Source: Compostibacter hankyongensis
GTDB lineage: Bacteria; Bacteroidota; Bacteroidia; Chitinophagales; Chitinophagaceae
NCBI RefSeq assembly: GCF_039541075.1
Contig: NZ_BAABFN010000022.1
Coordinates: forward strand, 310,001 to 374,000
Length of the DNA stretch: 64,000 bases
Direction: 5' to 3'
Within the stretch, counting starts at the first letter, position 1, and the number at the start of each line of letters is the position of its first letter. Positions 25,422 through 33,549 of the stretch are shown here, one piece after another. The notes below the pieces were generated by a model, which was not told the DNA's origin, did not search any database, and saw only the letters and a program-made list of their open reading frames with translations. The position numbers and the translations under genes were made by a program.

Positions 25422-26405
25422 TTATTTTTCCGCATACATCACGTCCTTCACGATCTTCACCGTGCGTTCTATGCTGGGCAGGTAAGCTTTCACCAGGTTG
25501 GGCGCATAGTGCATGGGGGCGTCTGCAGAGGTAATCCGGCGTACCGGAGCGTCCAGGTAATCAAAGGCTTCCTTCTGTATGCGGTAGGCAATCTCGGAGG
25601 ATACGCTGCACATGGGCCACTGCTCCTCCACGATCACCAGGCGGTTCGTTTTTTTCACAGATTCCATAATGGTCTGCCAGTCCAGCGGGCGTATGGTCCG
25701 CAGGTCGATCACCTCGGCCTCCACGCCGTCTTTGGCGAGCTCTTCGGCCGCGCCCAGCGCCACCTTCATCATCTTGTTATAGGAGACGATGGTAACGTCC
25801 TTGCCGGCGCGTTTGATATCGGCCTTGCCGATGGGGATCAGGTATTCCTCTTCCGGCACTTCACCGGTATCGCCGTACATCACCTCGCTTTCCATAAATA
25901 CCACGGGATCGTCGTCGCGGATGGCGGATTTCAGGAGACCTTTGGCATCATAGGGATTGGATACCGATACCAGCTTCAGGCCGGGAATATTGGCATAGTA
26001 GCTTTCATAGGCGGTGGAATGCTGTGCGCCCAGCTGACCTGCCGAGCCGCTGGGTCCGCGGAATACGATCGGGCAACCTACCTGTCCCCCGCTCATGGCC
26101 AGCATCTTGGAGGCCGTATTCAGGATCTGGTCCAGCGCCAGGTTGGCAAAGTTCCAGGTCATGAACTCCACTACGGGACGCAGGCCGTTCTGCGCAGCGC
26201 CCACGCCGATGGCGGCAAAGCCCAGCTCGGAGATCGGCGTATCGATCACCCGCTTTTCGCCAAACTCATCGAGCAAACCCTGGCTCACCTTGTAGGCGCC
26301 GTTGTACTCGGCCACCTCTTCCCCGATCAGGAATACTTTGTCGTCGCGGCGCATCTCTTCCTGCAACGCTTCACGCAGGGCCTGTCTGAAAGCTATTTCA
26401 CGCAT
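25422..26405 (-). CDS. pdhB: pyruvate dehydrogenase E1 component, beta subunit
   Basis: 327 residues from ATG 26405 (MREIAFRQALREALQEEM). Transketolase-like pyrimidine domain with EEVAEYNGAYKVSQGL, DTPISELGFAAIGVGAA and FMTWNFANLALDQI; C-terminal domain with DLRTIRPLDWQTIMESVKKTNRLVIVEEQW. With the alpha subunit it decarboxylates pyruvate and reductively acetylates E2. The alpha-subunit and E2 genes are not in the window. A separate fused E1 occurs at 60432. It is followed by the NtrC-like regulator. Confidence 0.95.
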   Translation of the reverse strand: MREIAFRQALREALQEEMRRDDKVFLIGEEVAEYNGAYKVSQGLLDEFGEKRVIDTPISELGFAAIGVGAAQNGLRPVVEFMTWNFANLALDQILNTASKMLAMSGGQVGCPIVFRGPSGSAGQLGAQHSTAYESYYANIPGLKLVSVSNPYDAKGLLKSAIRDDDPVVFMESEVMYGDTGEVPEEEYLIPIGKADIKRAGKDVTIVSYNKMMKVALGAAEELAKDGVEAEVIDLRTIRPLDWQTIMESVKKTNRLVIVEEQWPMCSVSSEIAYRIQKEAFDYLDAPVRRITSADAPMHYAPNLVKAYLPSIERTVKIVKDVMYAEK

Positions 26406-26441
26406 CGTATGCTTGTTGTTTACGTTCGTCAATACGGGAAG

Positions 26442-26449
26442 CAAAAATA
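26442..26449 (-). promoter_or_regulatory. -7 box for pdhB
   Basis: TATTTTTG on the minus strand, 36 bp before ATG 26405, with a TTG-containing -33 candidate near 26469. It overlaps codons of an upstream in-frame extension, supporting the ATG at 26405. Confidence 0.45.
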
Positions 26450-26519
26450 TCGCTTGTGCGGCAAAATGACAACTATATTTGGCAGGCGGAGCCCCTGCCG
26501 ACCGGGGAAGCGCAGCTGT

Positions 26520-27692
26520 TTACACCCTTTCGAGGACCAGCGCGCTGGCCCCGCCCCCGCCGTTGCAGATGCCCGCGATCCCGTACCGGGCCTGGCGCTG
26601 CCGCAGGATATTCAGCAGGGTCACCACGATGCGGGCGCCGCTGCAGCCGATGGGATGCCCCAGGGCTACCGCCCCGCCCCATATGTTCAGCCGCTCCGCC
26701 TCCAGCCCCAGGTTGCGCGCATTGGCCAGCGCCACGCAGGAGAAGGCCTCGTTGATCTCCGCATAATCCATGTCGGCCATCCGCAATCCGGCCCTGTCCA
26801 GCGCGTGCTGCATGGCCAGGGTGGGTGTGGTGGTGAACTTTTCGGGGGCCTGCGAAGCGTCGGCAAAAGCCGCTATACGGGCCAGGGGTGTAAGCCCGCG
26901 TTCCCGTACGGCCTTCTCCCCCGCCAGCACCAGGGCCGCCGCTCCGTCGTTGATGGTGGAGGCATTGGCTGCGGTGACCGTCCCGCCGGGCTGGAACGCT
27001 GGCTTCAGGCTGCTTATCTTTTCAAAATTTACCCGTTTGTATTCTTCATCTTCCTCCACCGTCAGGTCGCGCTTTCCGGGGATCCCCACCGGCACGATCT
27101 CCTGCTGAAGGTATCCCTGCGCATAGGCTTCGGCCACCCGGCGGTAACTTTGCGCCGCATAGGCATCCTGCGCTTCACGGGAAAGGCCGTATTCCGTTGC
27201 GCACAGCTCTGCGGCATTGCCCATATGAAAATCCCGGTAAGGGTCCCAGAGGCCGTCGTGGAGGATGCCATCGGTAAGCTGCTGATGGCCCAGGCGGTAA
27301 CCGCTCCTGGCCCCGGCAAGATAGTAAGGTACCTGGCTCATATTTTCCATGCCGCCCGCTACCACCACCTCATTATGCTCCAGGAGGATACCCTGCGCCC
27401 CGAGCAGGATGGCCTTCATCCCGCTGGCGCATACCTTGTTGACCGTGGTGCAGGGAACGGTGACGGGGATGCCGGCATAGATGCTGGCCTGGTTGGCGGG
27501 CGCCTGCCCCTCCCCTGCGGTGAGCACATTGCCCATATAGACCTCGTCTACCGCGCCGGGCGGCAAACCGGCCTTATCCAGCGCAGCGGCAATGGCAACG
27601 GCGCCGAGCCGCACCGCCGGCACGGAGGAGAGCGCGCCGTTCAGGCTTCCGATAGGCGTCCGCACCGCAGCGGCGATAAAGACTTCCTGCAT
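26520..27692 (-). CDS. acetyl-CoA C-acyltransferase (thiolase)
   Basis: 390 residues from ATG 27692 (MQEVFIAAAVRTPIGSLNGAL). Active Cys88 in TTVNKVCASGMKA, GGMENMSQVPYYL, EINEAFSCVALANA, and the C-terminal ALGHPIGCSGARI with the catalytic His and Cys. It condenses or cleaves (aceto)acetyl-CoA; length and motifs fit acetyl-CoA acetyltransferase better than long-chain thiolase. It is monocistronic. Confidence 0.95.
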   Translation of the reverse strand: MQEVFIAAAVRTPIGSLNGALSSVPAVRLGAVAIAAALDKAGLPPGAVDEVYMGNVLTAGEGQAPANQASIYAGIPVTVPCTTVNKVCASGMKAILLGAQGILLEHNEVVVAGGMENMSQVPYYLAGARSGYRLGHQQLTDGILHDGLWDPYRDFHMGNAAELCATEYGLSREAQDAYAAQSYRRVAEAYAQGYLQQEIVPVGIPGKRDLTVEEDEEYKRVNFEKISSLKPAFQPGGTVTAANASTINDGAAALVLAGEKAVRERGLTPLARIAAFADASQAPEKFTTTPTLAMQHALDRAGLRMADMDYAEINEAFSCVALANARNLGLEAERLNIWGGAVALGHPIGCSGARIVVTLLNILRQRQARYGIAGICNGGGGASALVLERV

Positions 27693-27718
27693 TTTCCTGT
27701 CGGATTTGGTGAGGGTTC

Positions 27719-27726
27719 CAAAGATA
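27719..27726 (-). promoter_or_regulatory. -7 box for the thiolase gene
   Basis: TATCTTTG on the minus strand, 26 bp upstream of ATG 27692. It falls inside the open upstream extension and thus supports the shorter gene. Confidence 0.5.
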
Positions 27727-27804
27727 GGAAAAAGCCGGCATCCCGTCTCCAGAGGGCGGGCAACGAAAAGAACGGACCGCAGCAAGACCGTACCCAACGG
27801 CCGG

Positions 27805-28872
27805 CTACAGGCAGCCGCCGATGATCCGTCTGAGCGCGGCCTCTCTTTCGTTCAGCCGCTGCAATAAGGTCAGCTGGTTCTTGGCCCGGTTGTAGTTGTG
27901 TTCCGGGTATTTTACGGGGTAATATACGTCCCCGTTCAGGTAATCGGTCAGAAAACGGATACCCTGCATATAGATGATGAACTGTCCTGCATAGAACAGC
28001 ACCTCTTTTTCGGTGGGGGTAAGGTCGCCCTTCAGCTCGGAGAGATAGCCCTGCATCAGCGCTTCGTAATAGTCGTCGCGGATGACGATCTTATCAAAAT
28101 CCTGCTCTTCTTCCGAAACGGGGCTGACATAGGTGCGCACCATATCGCCGAGGTCGGAGATCAGTTTGCCCGGCATCAGGGTATCCAGGTCGATCACGCA
28201 GATGCCTTCGTAGGTCTTATCGTCCAGCAGCACGTTGTTGATCTTGGTATCGTGGTGCATGAGCCTGTCGCGGAAATCCTTGTCGGTTTTCAGCTCTTCG
28301 AAGCGAACGGCGATGCCCGAATAGTTCAGGAAAGCTTCGGTCAAATCCTCGGCCGCTTCCCGACGCTCCTCGCTGGCACTGCGGATAGCATCCTGGAAGC
28401 TGCTGTACCGCAGGGTAAGGTTATGGAAGTTGGGTATGGAGGGCTGAAACTCCCGCAGGTCTATGCCGGAGAGCAGCCGGGCCAGACGGCCGAACTGCTG
28501 CGCCGCCTCAAAAGCCTGGCGGGGGTTATCGGCCTGGTTGACGGCCACGGTATGCTTTACAAAAGGCAGCAGACGCCAGTATTCGCCCTGCCATTCAAAC
28601 AGGCAGGGGCCGGCGACAGTGGGCACCGGACTCAGGAAAAAATAATCCGGCGCCTGCTTTTTCAGATAGGCCGCTGCCAGCCGCTGGTTGCGGTCGATGA
28701 TATCCGGCCGTTTAAAGACATGGGTATTGATCCGCTGGAGGATATAGTCTTTCCCCCGCTTTTTTGATTTCAGATGGATCGTGCTATTGATATGGCCGGA
28801 ACCGTACCGCAGCGCGTCATAATCCGCTTCTTTCAGATCAAAAGCTTCCAGTATCTGCGGATGCACGATCAT
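27805..28872 (-). CDS. phosphotransferase, N-acetylhexosamine 1-kinase-like
   Basis: 355 residues with the aminoglycoside phosphotransferase/choline kinase fold: an N-terminal lobe with GSGHINSTIHLK and DYILQRIN, the catalytic loop HHDTKINNVLLDD, and the metal strand VIDLDTLMPGKLISDLGDMVR. The HxDTKxNNVLLD...CVIDLDTxMPG combination resembles NahK/LnpB, which phosphorylate GlcNAc or GalNAc at C1. The start overlaps the stop of the nucleotidyltransferase gene by 4 bp, so both are cotranslated. I infer a sugar 1-kinase/nucleotidyltransferase salvage pair; the actual sugar is not proven. Confidence 0.82.
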   Translation of the reverse strand: MIVHPQILEAFDLKEADYDALRYGSGHINSTIHLKSKKRGKDYILQRINTHVFKRPDIIDRNQRLAAAYLKKQAPDYFFLSPVPTVAGPCLFEWQGEYWRLLPFVKHTVAVNQADNPRQAFEAAQQFGRLARLLSGIDLREFQPSIPNFHNLTLRYSSFQDAIRSASEERREAAEDLTEAFLNYSGIAVRFEELKTDKDFRDRLMHHDTKINNVLLDDKTYEGICVIDLDTLMPGKLISDLGDMVRTYVSPVSEEEQDFDKIVIRDDYYEALMQGYLSELKGDLTPTEKEVLFYAGQFIIYMQGIRFLTDYLNGDVYYPVKYPEHNYNRAKNQLTLLQRLNEREAALRRIIGGCL

Positions 28873-29777
28873 TTCCAGAGGTTTTCCGGATATGCGCCGC
28901 CGGCAATGAGCTGCTCCAGGCTGGCCTTTACCCCGGGGGCATCTTCCTTATAGGTAACGCCGAACCATTTGGTGGCGGTAGGGATCACCTTCACGGCGCC
29001 TTTGCCGCTGCTGATGAAATGATCTACCACGAGGGGGATAAAAAACTCGGCCTTGGGCTTTTCCCGGTTCTGATCGATAAAAAGCCGGAACTGGTCTTCC
29101 GCAATATCGAAAAAGGAAGGATGAAAGCCCCAGAAGTTCATCGATACGGGGGTTTCCGCTTCGAGCGGGTGCTTGCTGCCGTCAGCCTCTTCAAAGGTGA
29201 TGACGCCGTTTTCCCGTTCTATCTTGGTACGTTCGTTGATGGCGGCGAGATTTCCGGCCTCATTCACAGCGCATACCCCGCGGGATACGGACCCGTTCTC
29301 CGAGAGGGTGTTGCCCAGCTCGTAACCTACCACGCTGTAGGTATGGTCATTGCATTCCTGCTGCAGGAACTGCGCCATCTTTTCAAAGGCTTCGCGACCG
29401 TAATAATCATCGGCATTGATCACGGCAAAAGGCTCGTGGATAGCGCTCTTTCCGCAGAGTACCGCATGCGCGGTGCCCCAGGGTTTGGTCCGGTCTGCCG
29501 GCACTTCCTTGCCATGCATATAATCGCTCAGCTCCTGGAAAACGTATTCCGTGGCGATACGGCCCTTGAGCCGCGGTTCGAAGATGGATTTAAAGGATTC
29601 GGCAAACTGCGCCCGGATCACAAAGACAATCTTTCCGAAACCGGCACGGATGGCATCGTACATGGAATAGTCAATGATCGTTTCTCCGTTCGGGCCGAAC
29701 CCGTCAACCTGTTTCAGGCTTCCATAGCGGCTGGCCATTCCGGCCGCCAGGATCAGTAATGTTGGTTTTTGCGTCAT
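28869..29777 (-). CDS. sugar-phosphate nucleotidyltransferase family protein
   Basis: 302 residues. GT-A nucleotidyltransferase start LLILAAGMASRYGSLKQVDGFGPNGE, PWGTAHAVLCGKSAI, the metal-binding INADDYYGREAF, and MNFWGFHPSFFDIAEDQF. It should transfer a nucleotide to a sugar 1-phosphate, presumably the product of the kinase encoded immediately downstream. The nucleotide (UTP or other) cannot be told from sequence by eye. Confidence 0.88.
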   Translation of the reverse strand: MTQKPTLLILAAGMASRYGSLKQVDGFGPNGETIIDYSMYDAIRAGFGKIVFVIRAQFAESFKSIFEPRLKGRIATEYVFQELSDYMHGKEVPADRTKPWGTAHAVLCGKSAIHEPFAVINADDYYGREAFEKMAQFLQQECNDHTYSVVGYELGNTLSENGSVSRGVCAVNEAGNLAAINERTKIERENGVITFEEADGSKHPLEAETPVSMNFWGFHPSFFDIAEDQFRLFIDQNREKPKAEFFIPLVVDHFISSGKGAVKVIPTATKWFGVTYKEDAPGVKASLEQLIAGGAYPENLWK

Positions 29778-29948
29778 CAGAATCGGTGTTGGTTCATAAA
29801 TTCAAAAAGAGGGCCGTGGCTTTCCCCGGCGGTCTGAAAACAGCCGTAAATTTAAGGGGCTAAAGTGAATTTATCTGCTTAATCCCGTATTTTCTCGTCC
29901 GGCCCGATTAAATTCCCCCCCGATTGTGCCCGTATACCGATCTTGCCC

Positions 29949-29956
29949 TATCTTTG
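29949..29956 (+). promoter_or_regulatory. -7 box for the outer-membrane barrel gene
   Basis: TATCTTTG with a TTG-containing -33 candidate about 22 bp upstream. The ATG at 30043 lies 86 bp downstream, so the transcript has a leader of about 80 nt. This excludes an earlier in-frame start at 29926. Confidence 0.55.
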
Positions 29957-30042
29957 TCTTCGCTATCCTGCCTTCCTTAAATCCTTTGCAAAACCTGCTG
30001 ACAAAGGAGTTTTGTTTTTATCCCACAACAAACCATAGTAAC

Positions 30043-30858
30043 ATGAAAAAAAGTTTATGCTTATGGAGCCTTTGCCTCGGCCTCCTGGCCGGCGCCCGCA
30101 CCTCCCATGCCCAGCAGGCCACCTATATCGGCGTTAAGGGTGGCATCAGCATCCCCAACCTGAGCTCCGGCTCCGGAGGAGAAAATGACTGGAACAAAAA
30201 TTACACTTCCCGGGTAGGTCCCTATTTCGGGGCACTCGCCGAATTCCAGTTCTCGCCCCTATTTTCCCTGCAGCCGGAAATCAACTATGCTGCAGAAGGC
30301 GGAAAAAGAAGCGGCAAGCAGCCCTTCACCGTACCCGATGAATACAAGGAGATGTTTCAACAGGCCTTCCCGGGCAGGGATTATGTCTATGCCGATTTCA
30401 ACAACGTTTCCCGCATCAACTATCTGCAGGTGCCGGTCATGGGCAAATTCAATTTTTCGCTCAGCCGGAACGGAAAGCTGAAGCTCTTTGCCCAGGTGGG
30501 CCCCTATATCGGGTTCCTGGTGAGCGCGCACCAGATCGTCCATTCGGACCATGTCAAGGTGTATATCAACGAAGACGATCCGGATCCGCTGCCGGACCAG
30601 GCAGTAGAGACGTTTTTCGGATCCACCAAGCTGGACACTTCCATCAATGCGCGGGACGAGCTGCACAAGGTCAACTGGGGCATCCAGGGCGGCATAGGGT
30701 TGTCGCTGGACTGCGGCCGGGGCAAGTTCTTCATCGAAGGCGGCGGCAACTACGGCTTTATGGATATCCAGAAGGGCGATGAGCACGGCAAGAATCATAT
30801 CGGGGCCGCCACCATCCTGGCCGGCTACGCGCTGGAGCTGCGCCGGAAAGGTTCCTGA
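30043..30858 (+). CDS. outer membrane beta-barrel (porin-family) protein
   Basis: 271 residues from ATG 30043: signal peptide MKKSLCLWSLCLGLLAG...SHAQQ, then alternating beta-strand pattern typical of the OMP_b-brl/PorT-like fold (TYIGVKGGISIPNL, YFGALAEFQFSPLFSLQPEINYAAEGGKR, INYLQVPVMGKFNF, GKLKLFAQVGPYIGFLVSA, GIQGGIGLSLDCGRGKFFIEGGGNYGF), ending in an aromatic/basic strand. The specific role is unknown. Confidence 0.88.
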   Translation: MKKSLCLWSLCLGLLAGARTSHAQQATYIGVKGGISIPNLSSGSGGENDWNKNYTSRVGPYFGALAEFQFSPLFSLQPEINYAAEGGKRSGKQPFTVPDEYKEMFQQAFPGRDYVYADFNNVSRINYLQVPVMGKFNFSLSRNGKLKLFAQVGPYIGFLVSAHQIVHSDHVKVYINEDDPDPLPDQAVETFFGSTKLDTSINARDELHKVNWGIQGGIGLSLDCGRGKFFIEGGGNYGFMDIQKGDEHGKNHIGAATILAGYALELRRKGS

Positions 30859-30885
30859 GCGGAGACGGCGGATTCTCCGGACGGG

Positions 30886-30916
30886 TTTGCATTTATACGG
30901 ATTTGTCCTATGTTTG
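30886..30916 (+). promoter_or_regulatory. consensus promoter TTTG-N19-TATGTTTG
   Basis: TTTG at 30886-30889, exactly 19 bp, then TATGTTTG at 30909-30916: a perfect Bacteroidota promoter. The -7 box contains the ATG at 30910, so that codon cannot be the start of the following gene. Confidence 0.75.
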
Positions 30917-30951
30917 CACAGCGTCGCAACGGCGGTAAACAGATCAGTATT

Positions 30952-31596
30952 TTGAAAGGATATTCCGGCATCAGGTGCATCGGCATCGGTCTTATCATAT
31001 TGCTTTACTGGGGAAATGAACAGGGGAAGGCACAGGCCCTGCTGCCCAATATTTCCGTGGTCAACAAAAACGGGCAGAACTACCTGAGCTGGACCTCCGG
31101 CTATAACAGCATCCGCCAGATCGGGATACAGCGTTCGCAGGACAGCCTTTATAACTACGCCACCATCGGGTACGCCGGCCGGCCCTCCCAGAAGGTCAAT
31201 TCCTATACCGACCGCAAGCCTTATGCGGGGGTCAACTTTTACCGGTTGTTCATACAGCTCAGCAACGGCTCGTATTTTTTCAGCAATCCCGCCCGCTCCG
31301 TCATGGGAGCAACGGGGGCAGCCGCTACACCCGCAGCTTTCCAGCCCTCACTGTACGTATATACCAATACGGAAGGAAATATAAACATCAGCCTGCCCGA
31401 TGCCGGCAAAAAACAATACCAGATCAGATTTTTCGACGCCGACGGGCATCCGTTGTTTGAGCTCAATGATATTAAGGAATCTCCCCTGATGCTGGACAAG
31501 TCCAATTTCCTGCAGTCAGGCCTCGTGAATTTCGAGCTGTACGAAGACGGGAAGCTCAAGGAAAAATGGAAATTCTTTATTCCGGACCAGTGGTAA
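30952..31596 (+). CDS. exported hypothetical protein
   Basis: About 214 residues if started at TTG 30952 (then KGYSGIRCIGIGLIILLYWG..., a good signal peptide ending near GKAQA). The frame has an ATG at 30910, but that codon is part of a perfect -7 promoter box. The mature protein has a segment QNYLSWTSGYNSIRQIGIQRSQDSLYNY...SYTDRKPYAGVNFYRLF, which resembles a fibronectin-III-like fold seen in many Chitinophagaceae exported proteins, and a beta-rich C-terminal half (KKQYQIRFFDADGHPLFEL). The function is unknown. Its 3' end overlaps lipB by 20 bp, convergently. Confidence 0.7.
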   Translation: MKGYSGIRCIGIGLIILLYWGNEQGKAQALLPNISVVNKNGQNYLSWTSGYNSIRQIGIQRSQDSLYNYATIGYAGRPSQKVNSYTDRKPYAGVNFYRLFIQLSNGSYFFSNPARSVMGATGAAATPAAFQPSLYVYTNTEGNINISLPDAGKKQYQIRFFDADGHPLFELNDIKESPLMLDKSNFLQSGLVNFELYEDGKLKEKWKFFIPDQW

Positions 31597-32365
31597 CCGG
31601 AGTATCCGCCGCCGTCAGCGTTGCCCCGAAGACGGTTTCAAACTGTTTTTTCAGCTCCGCTTTCACAGCCGCCGCCGGGAGGGCACGGCCGCATTCCTTT
31701 TCAAGGGACGTGACCTGCTTATCGGCGATGCCGCAGGGAACGATGCCGCCGAAATAAGTGAGATCCGTGTTGATGTTGAGGGCAAAGCCGTGCATGGTGA
31801 TCCAGCGGCTGCAGCGCACCCCCATGGCGCATATTTTCCGGGCCCTGAGCGGATGGCCGGGCTCGATCCATACGCCCGTTTCCCCGGGAGAGCGCTCTCC
31901 CTTCACGCCGTATGCCGCAATGGTGCGGATAATGACTTCTTCCAGGCTGCGGAGGTAGCGCCCGATATCGGTAAAGAATTTTTCCAGGTCCAGGATGGGA
32001 TATCCTACCAGCTGACCGGGGCCATGGAAGGTGATATCGCCCCCACGGTTGGTGTGAAAAAAGGTTATTCCCTTGTCCTCCAGCTGCAGCGGGTCGAGCA
32101 GGAGATGCTCCTTTTTCCCGCTTTTACCCAGCGTATATACGGGTGGATGCTCGCAAAAAAGAAGGTAGTTGACGGTAGACCGCACTCCGGGCAGAACGCT
32201 TTCGGGGGCGTCTTGCCCTGCGGCGGCGACCTGCTGCCGGTAAGCGGCGGTCTTGACCTTTACATTCTCCTGCAGGAGGCTTTCCTGGTAATCCCAGGCC
32301 TCCCCGTAGCCGATACGGCCCAGATCGCGGAAAAAGACCTGACGTGCAACTTCCTGTGCTTCCAT
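31577..32365 (-). CDS. lipB: lipoyl(octanoyl) transferase LipB
   Basis: 262 residues from ATG 32365. The LipB signatures FCEHPPVYTLGKSGKKEHLL, NRGGDITFHGPGQLVGYPI, GVWI...KICAMGVRCSRWITMHGFALNI and FGGIVPCGIADKQVTSLE (catalytic Cys and Lys) are present. An insertion of about 30 residues (KTAAYRQQVAAAGQDAPESV) precedes the EHPPVYT motif, longer than in E. coli. It transfers octanoyl from ACP to lipoyl domains, such as those of the dehydrogenase complexes whose E1 genes are in this window. A -7 box lies only 7 bp upstream of the start. Confidence 0.95.
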   Translation of the reverse strand: MEAQEVARQVFFRDLGRIGYGEAWDYQESLLQENVKVKTAAYRQQVAAAGQDAPESVLPGVRSTVNYLLFCEHPPVYTLGKSGKKEHLLLDPLQLEDKGITFFHTNRGGDITFHGPGQLVGYPILDLEKFFTDIGRYLRSLEEVIIRTIAAYGVKGERSPGETGVWIEPGHPLRARKICAMGVRCSRWITMHGFALNINTDLTYFGGIVPCGIADKQVTSLEKECGRALPAAAVKAELKKQFETVFGATLTAADTPVTTGPE

Positions 32366-32372
32366 ACCGGTA

Positions 32373-32380
32373 CAAAAATA
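32373..32380 (-). promoter_or_regulatory. -7 box for lipB
   Basis: TATTTTTG on the minus strand, with 7 bp between box and ATG 32365. The mRNA should be leaderless or nearly so. Confidence 0.5.
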
Positions 32381-32399
32381 CGAAGTCCTGTAAATCTGG

Positions 32400-32407
32400 T
32401 AATTTTG
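32400..32407 (+). promoter_or_regulatory. -7 box for the RluD-type gene
   Basis: TAATTTTG, 13 bp before ATG 32421. Back-to-back with the lipB box 20 bp away: a compact divergent promoter pair. Confidence 0.45.
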
Positions 32408-32420
32408 CAAAAAATTCGTC

Positions 32421-33494
32421 ATGGAACAATGGCAGCTACAGGACGGGGATCAGGAGGCTGGCGACGGCAGTGAGGCCCTTTATGAAAGGGTCAGCATTAC
32501 CGTGGACCGGGGCCAGGAGCCGCTGCGCATCGACAAGTTCCTGATGAACCGCATTGAGCATGCCACCCGGAATAAGATCCAGCAGGCGGCGGACGAAGGG
32601 CATATCCTGATCAACAACCAGCCGGTGAAATCCAATTACCGGGTAAAACCCGGCGATCAGATCCTCGTGCTCTCCTACCGCTCTCCGGAAACGCTGGAGA
32701 TCATTCCGGAAGATATTCCGCTGGATATCGTTTATGAGGACGAGGATCTGCTGGTGGTCAACAAGCCGCCGGGGATGGTGGTACATCCAGGCTGCGGCAA
32801 CTATCACCATACGCTGCTGCATGGCCTGGCCTGGCACCTCGGCGACGAGGAGGAACGGGGGCAGGCGCAAACCCCGGTAGTGCCGCGTTTCGGACTGGTG
32901 CACCGCATCGACAAGAACACGAGCGGCCTGCTGGTAGTAGCCAAGAGCGAAAAGGCCATGAACGACCTGGCGCGGCAGTTTTTTGAGCATACCGTACACC
33001 GCCGCTACCTGGCGCTGGCCTGGGGCGATATTGAGGAAGAAGAAGGCACCATCATCGCTCATGTAGGGCGGCACCAGCGCTTCCGGAAAAGAATGACGGC
33101 CTATCCCGACGGCGAGCTCGGCAAGGAGGCCATCACCCATTACAAGGTGCTGGAGCGTTTTCATTACGTGACCTTTATCGAATGCCGGCTGGAGACCGGC
33201 CGCACCCATCAGATCCGCGTGCATATGCAGTATGCCGGCCATCCCCTGTTCAACGACGAGACCTACGGGGGAGACCGTATCGTAAAGGGCACCGTCTTTA
33301 ACAAATACAAGCAGTTTGTGGAGAACTGCTTTGAGCTGCTGCCAAGGCATGCCCTCCATGCCCGGTCCCTGGGATTCATCCACCCCCGGACGCGGGAAAA
33401 AATGTATTTCGAAACGCCGCTGCCGGCGGACTATGAGGTGCTGCTGGACAAATGGCGGCGTTATGCGGGCAGCGTAATACCGCCGGAAAACTAA
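32421..33494 (+). CDS. RluA/RluD-family 23S rRNA pseudouridine synthase
   Basis: 357 residues. An acidic N-terminus, an S4 RNA-binding domain (about 35-100; LRIDKFLMNRIEHATRNKIQQAADEGHILINNQPVK...PGDQILV), then the synthase domain: EDLLVVNKPPGMVVHPGCGN, catalytic Asp in LVHRIDKNTSGLLVVAKS, ECRLETGRTHQIRVHM and GHPLFNDETYGGD. S4 plus this core matches RluD (uridines 1911/1915/1917 of helix 69), but RluC cannot be excluded by eye. First gene of an RNA-modification cluster. Confidence 0.92.
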   Translation: MEQWQLQDGDQEAGDGSEALYERVSITVDRGQEPLRIDKFLMNRIEHATRNKIQQAADEGHILINNQPVKSNYRVKPGDQILVLSYRSPETLEIIPEDIPLDIVYEDEDLLVVNKPPGMVVHPGCGNYHHTLLHGLAWHLGDEEERGQAQTPVVPRFGLVHRIDKNTSGLLVVAKSEKAMNDLARQFFEHTVHRRYLALAWGDIEEEEGTIIAHVGRHQRFRKRMTAYPDGELGKEAITHYKVLERFHYVTFIECRLETGRTHQIRVHMQYAGHPLFNDETYGGDRIVKGTVFNKYKQFVENCFELLPRHALHARSLGFIHPRTREKMYFETPLPADYEVLLDKWRRYAGSVIPPEN

Positions 33495-33549
33495 ACACAA
33501 AACCGAACAATGCCCTGAGCGGGGAGATAAACGCCGGGGCCTGACGATC

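Noticed and set aside
25170..27824. Open frame of 884 codons on the plus strand
   Set aside because: Antisense to the NtrC-like, pdhB and thiolase genes, all of which have clear domains; His/Gly-rich shadow.
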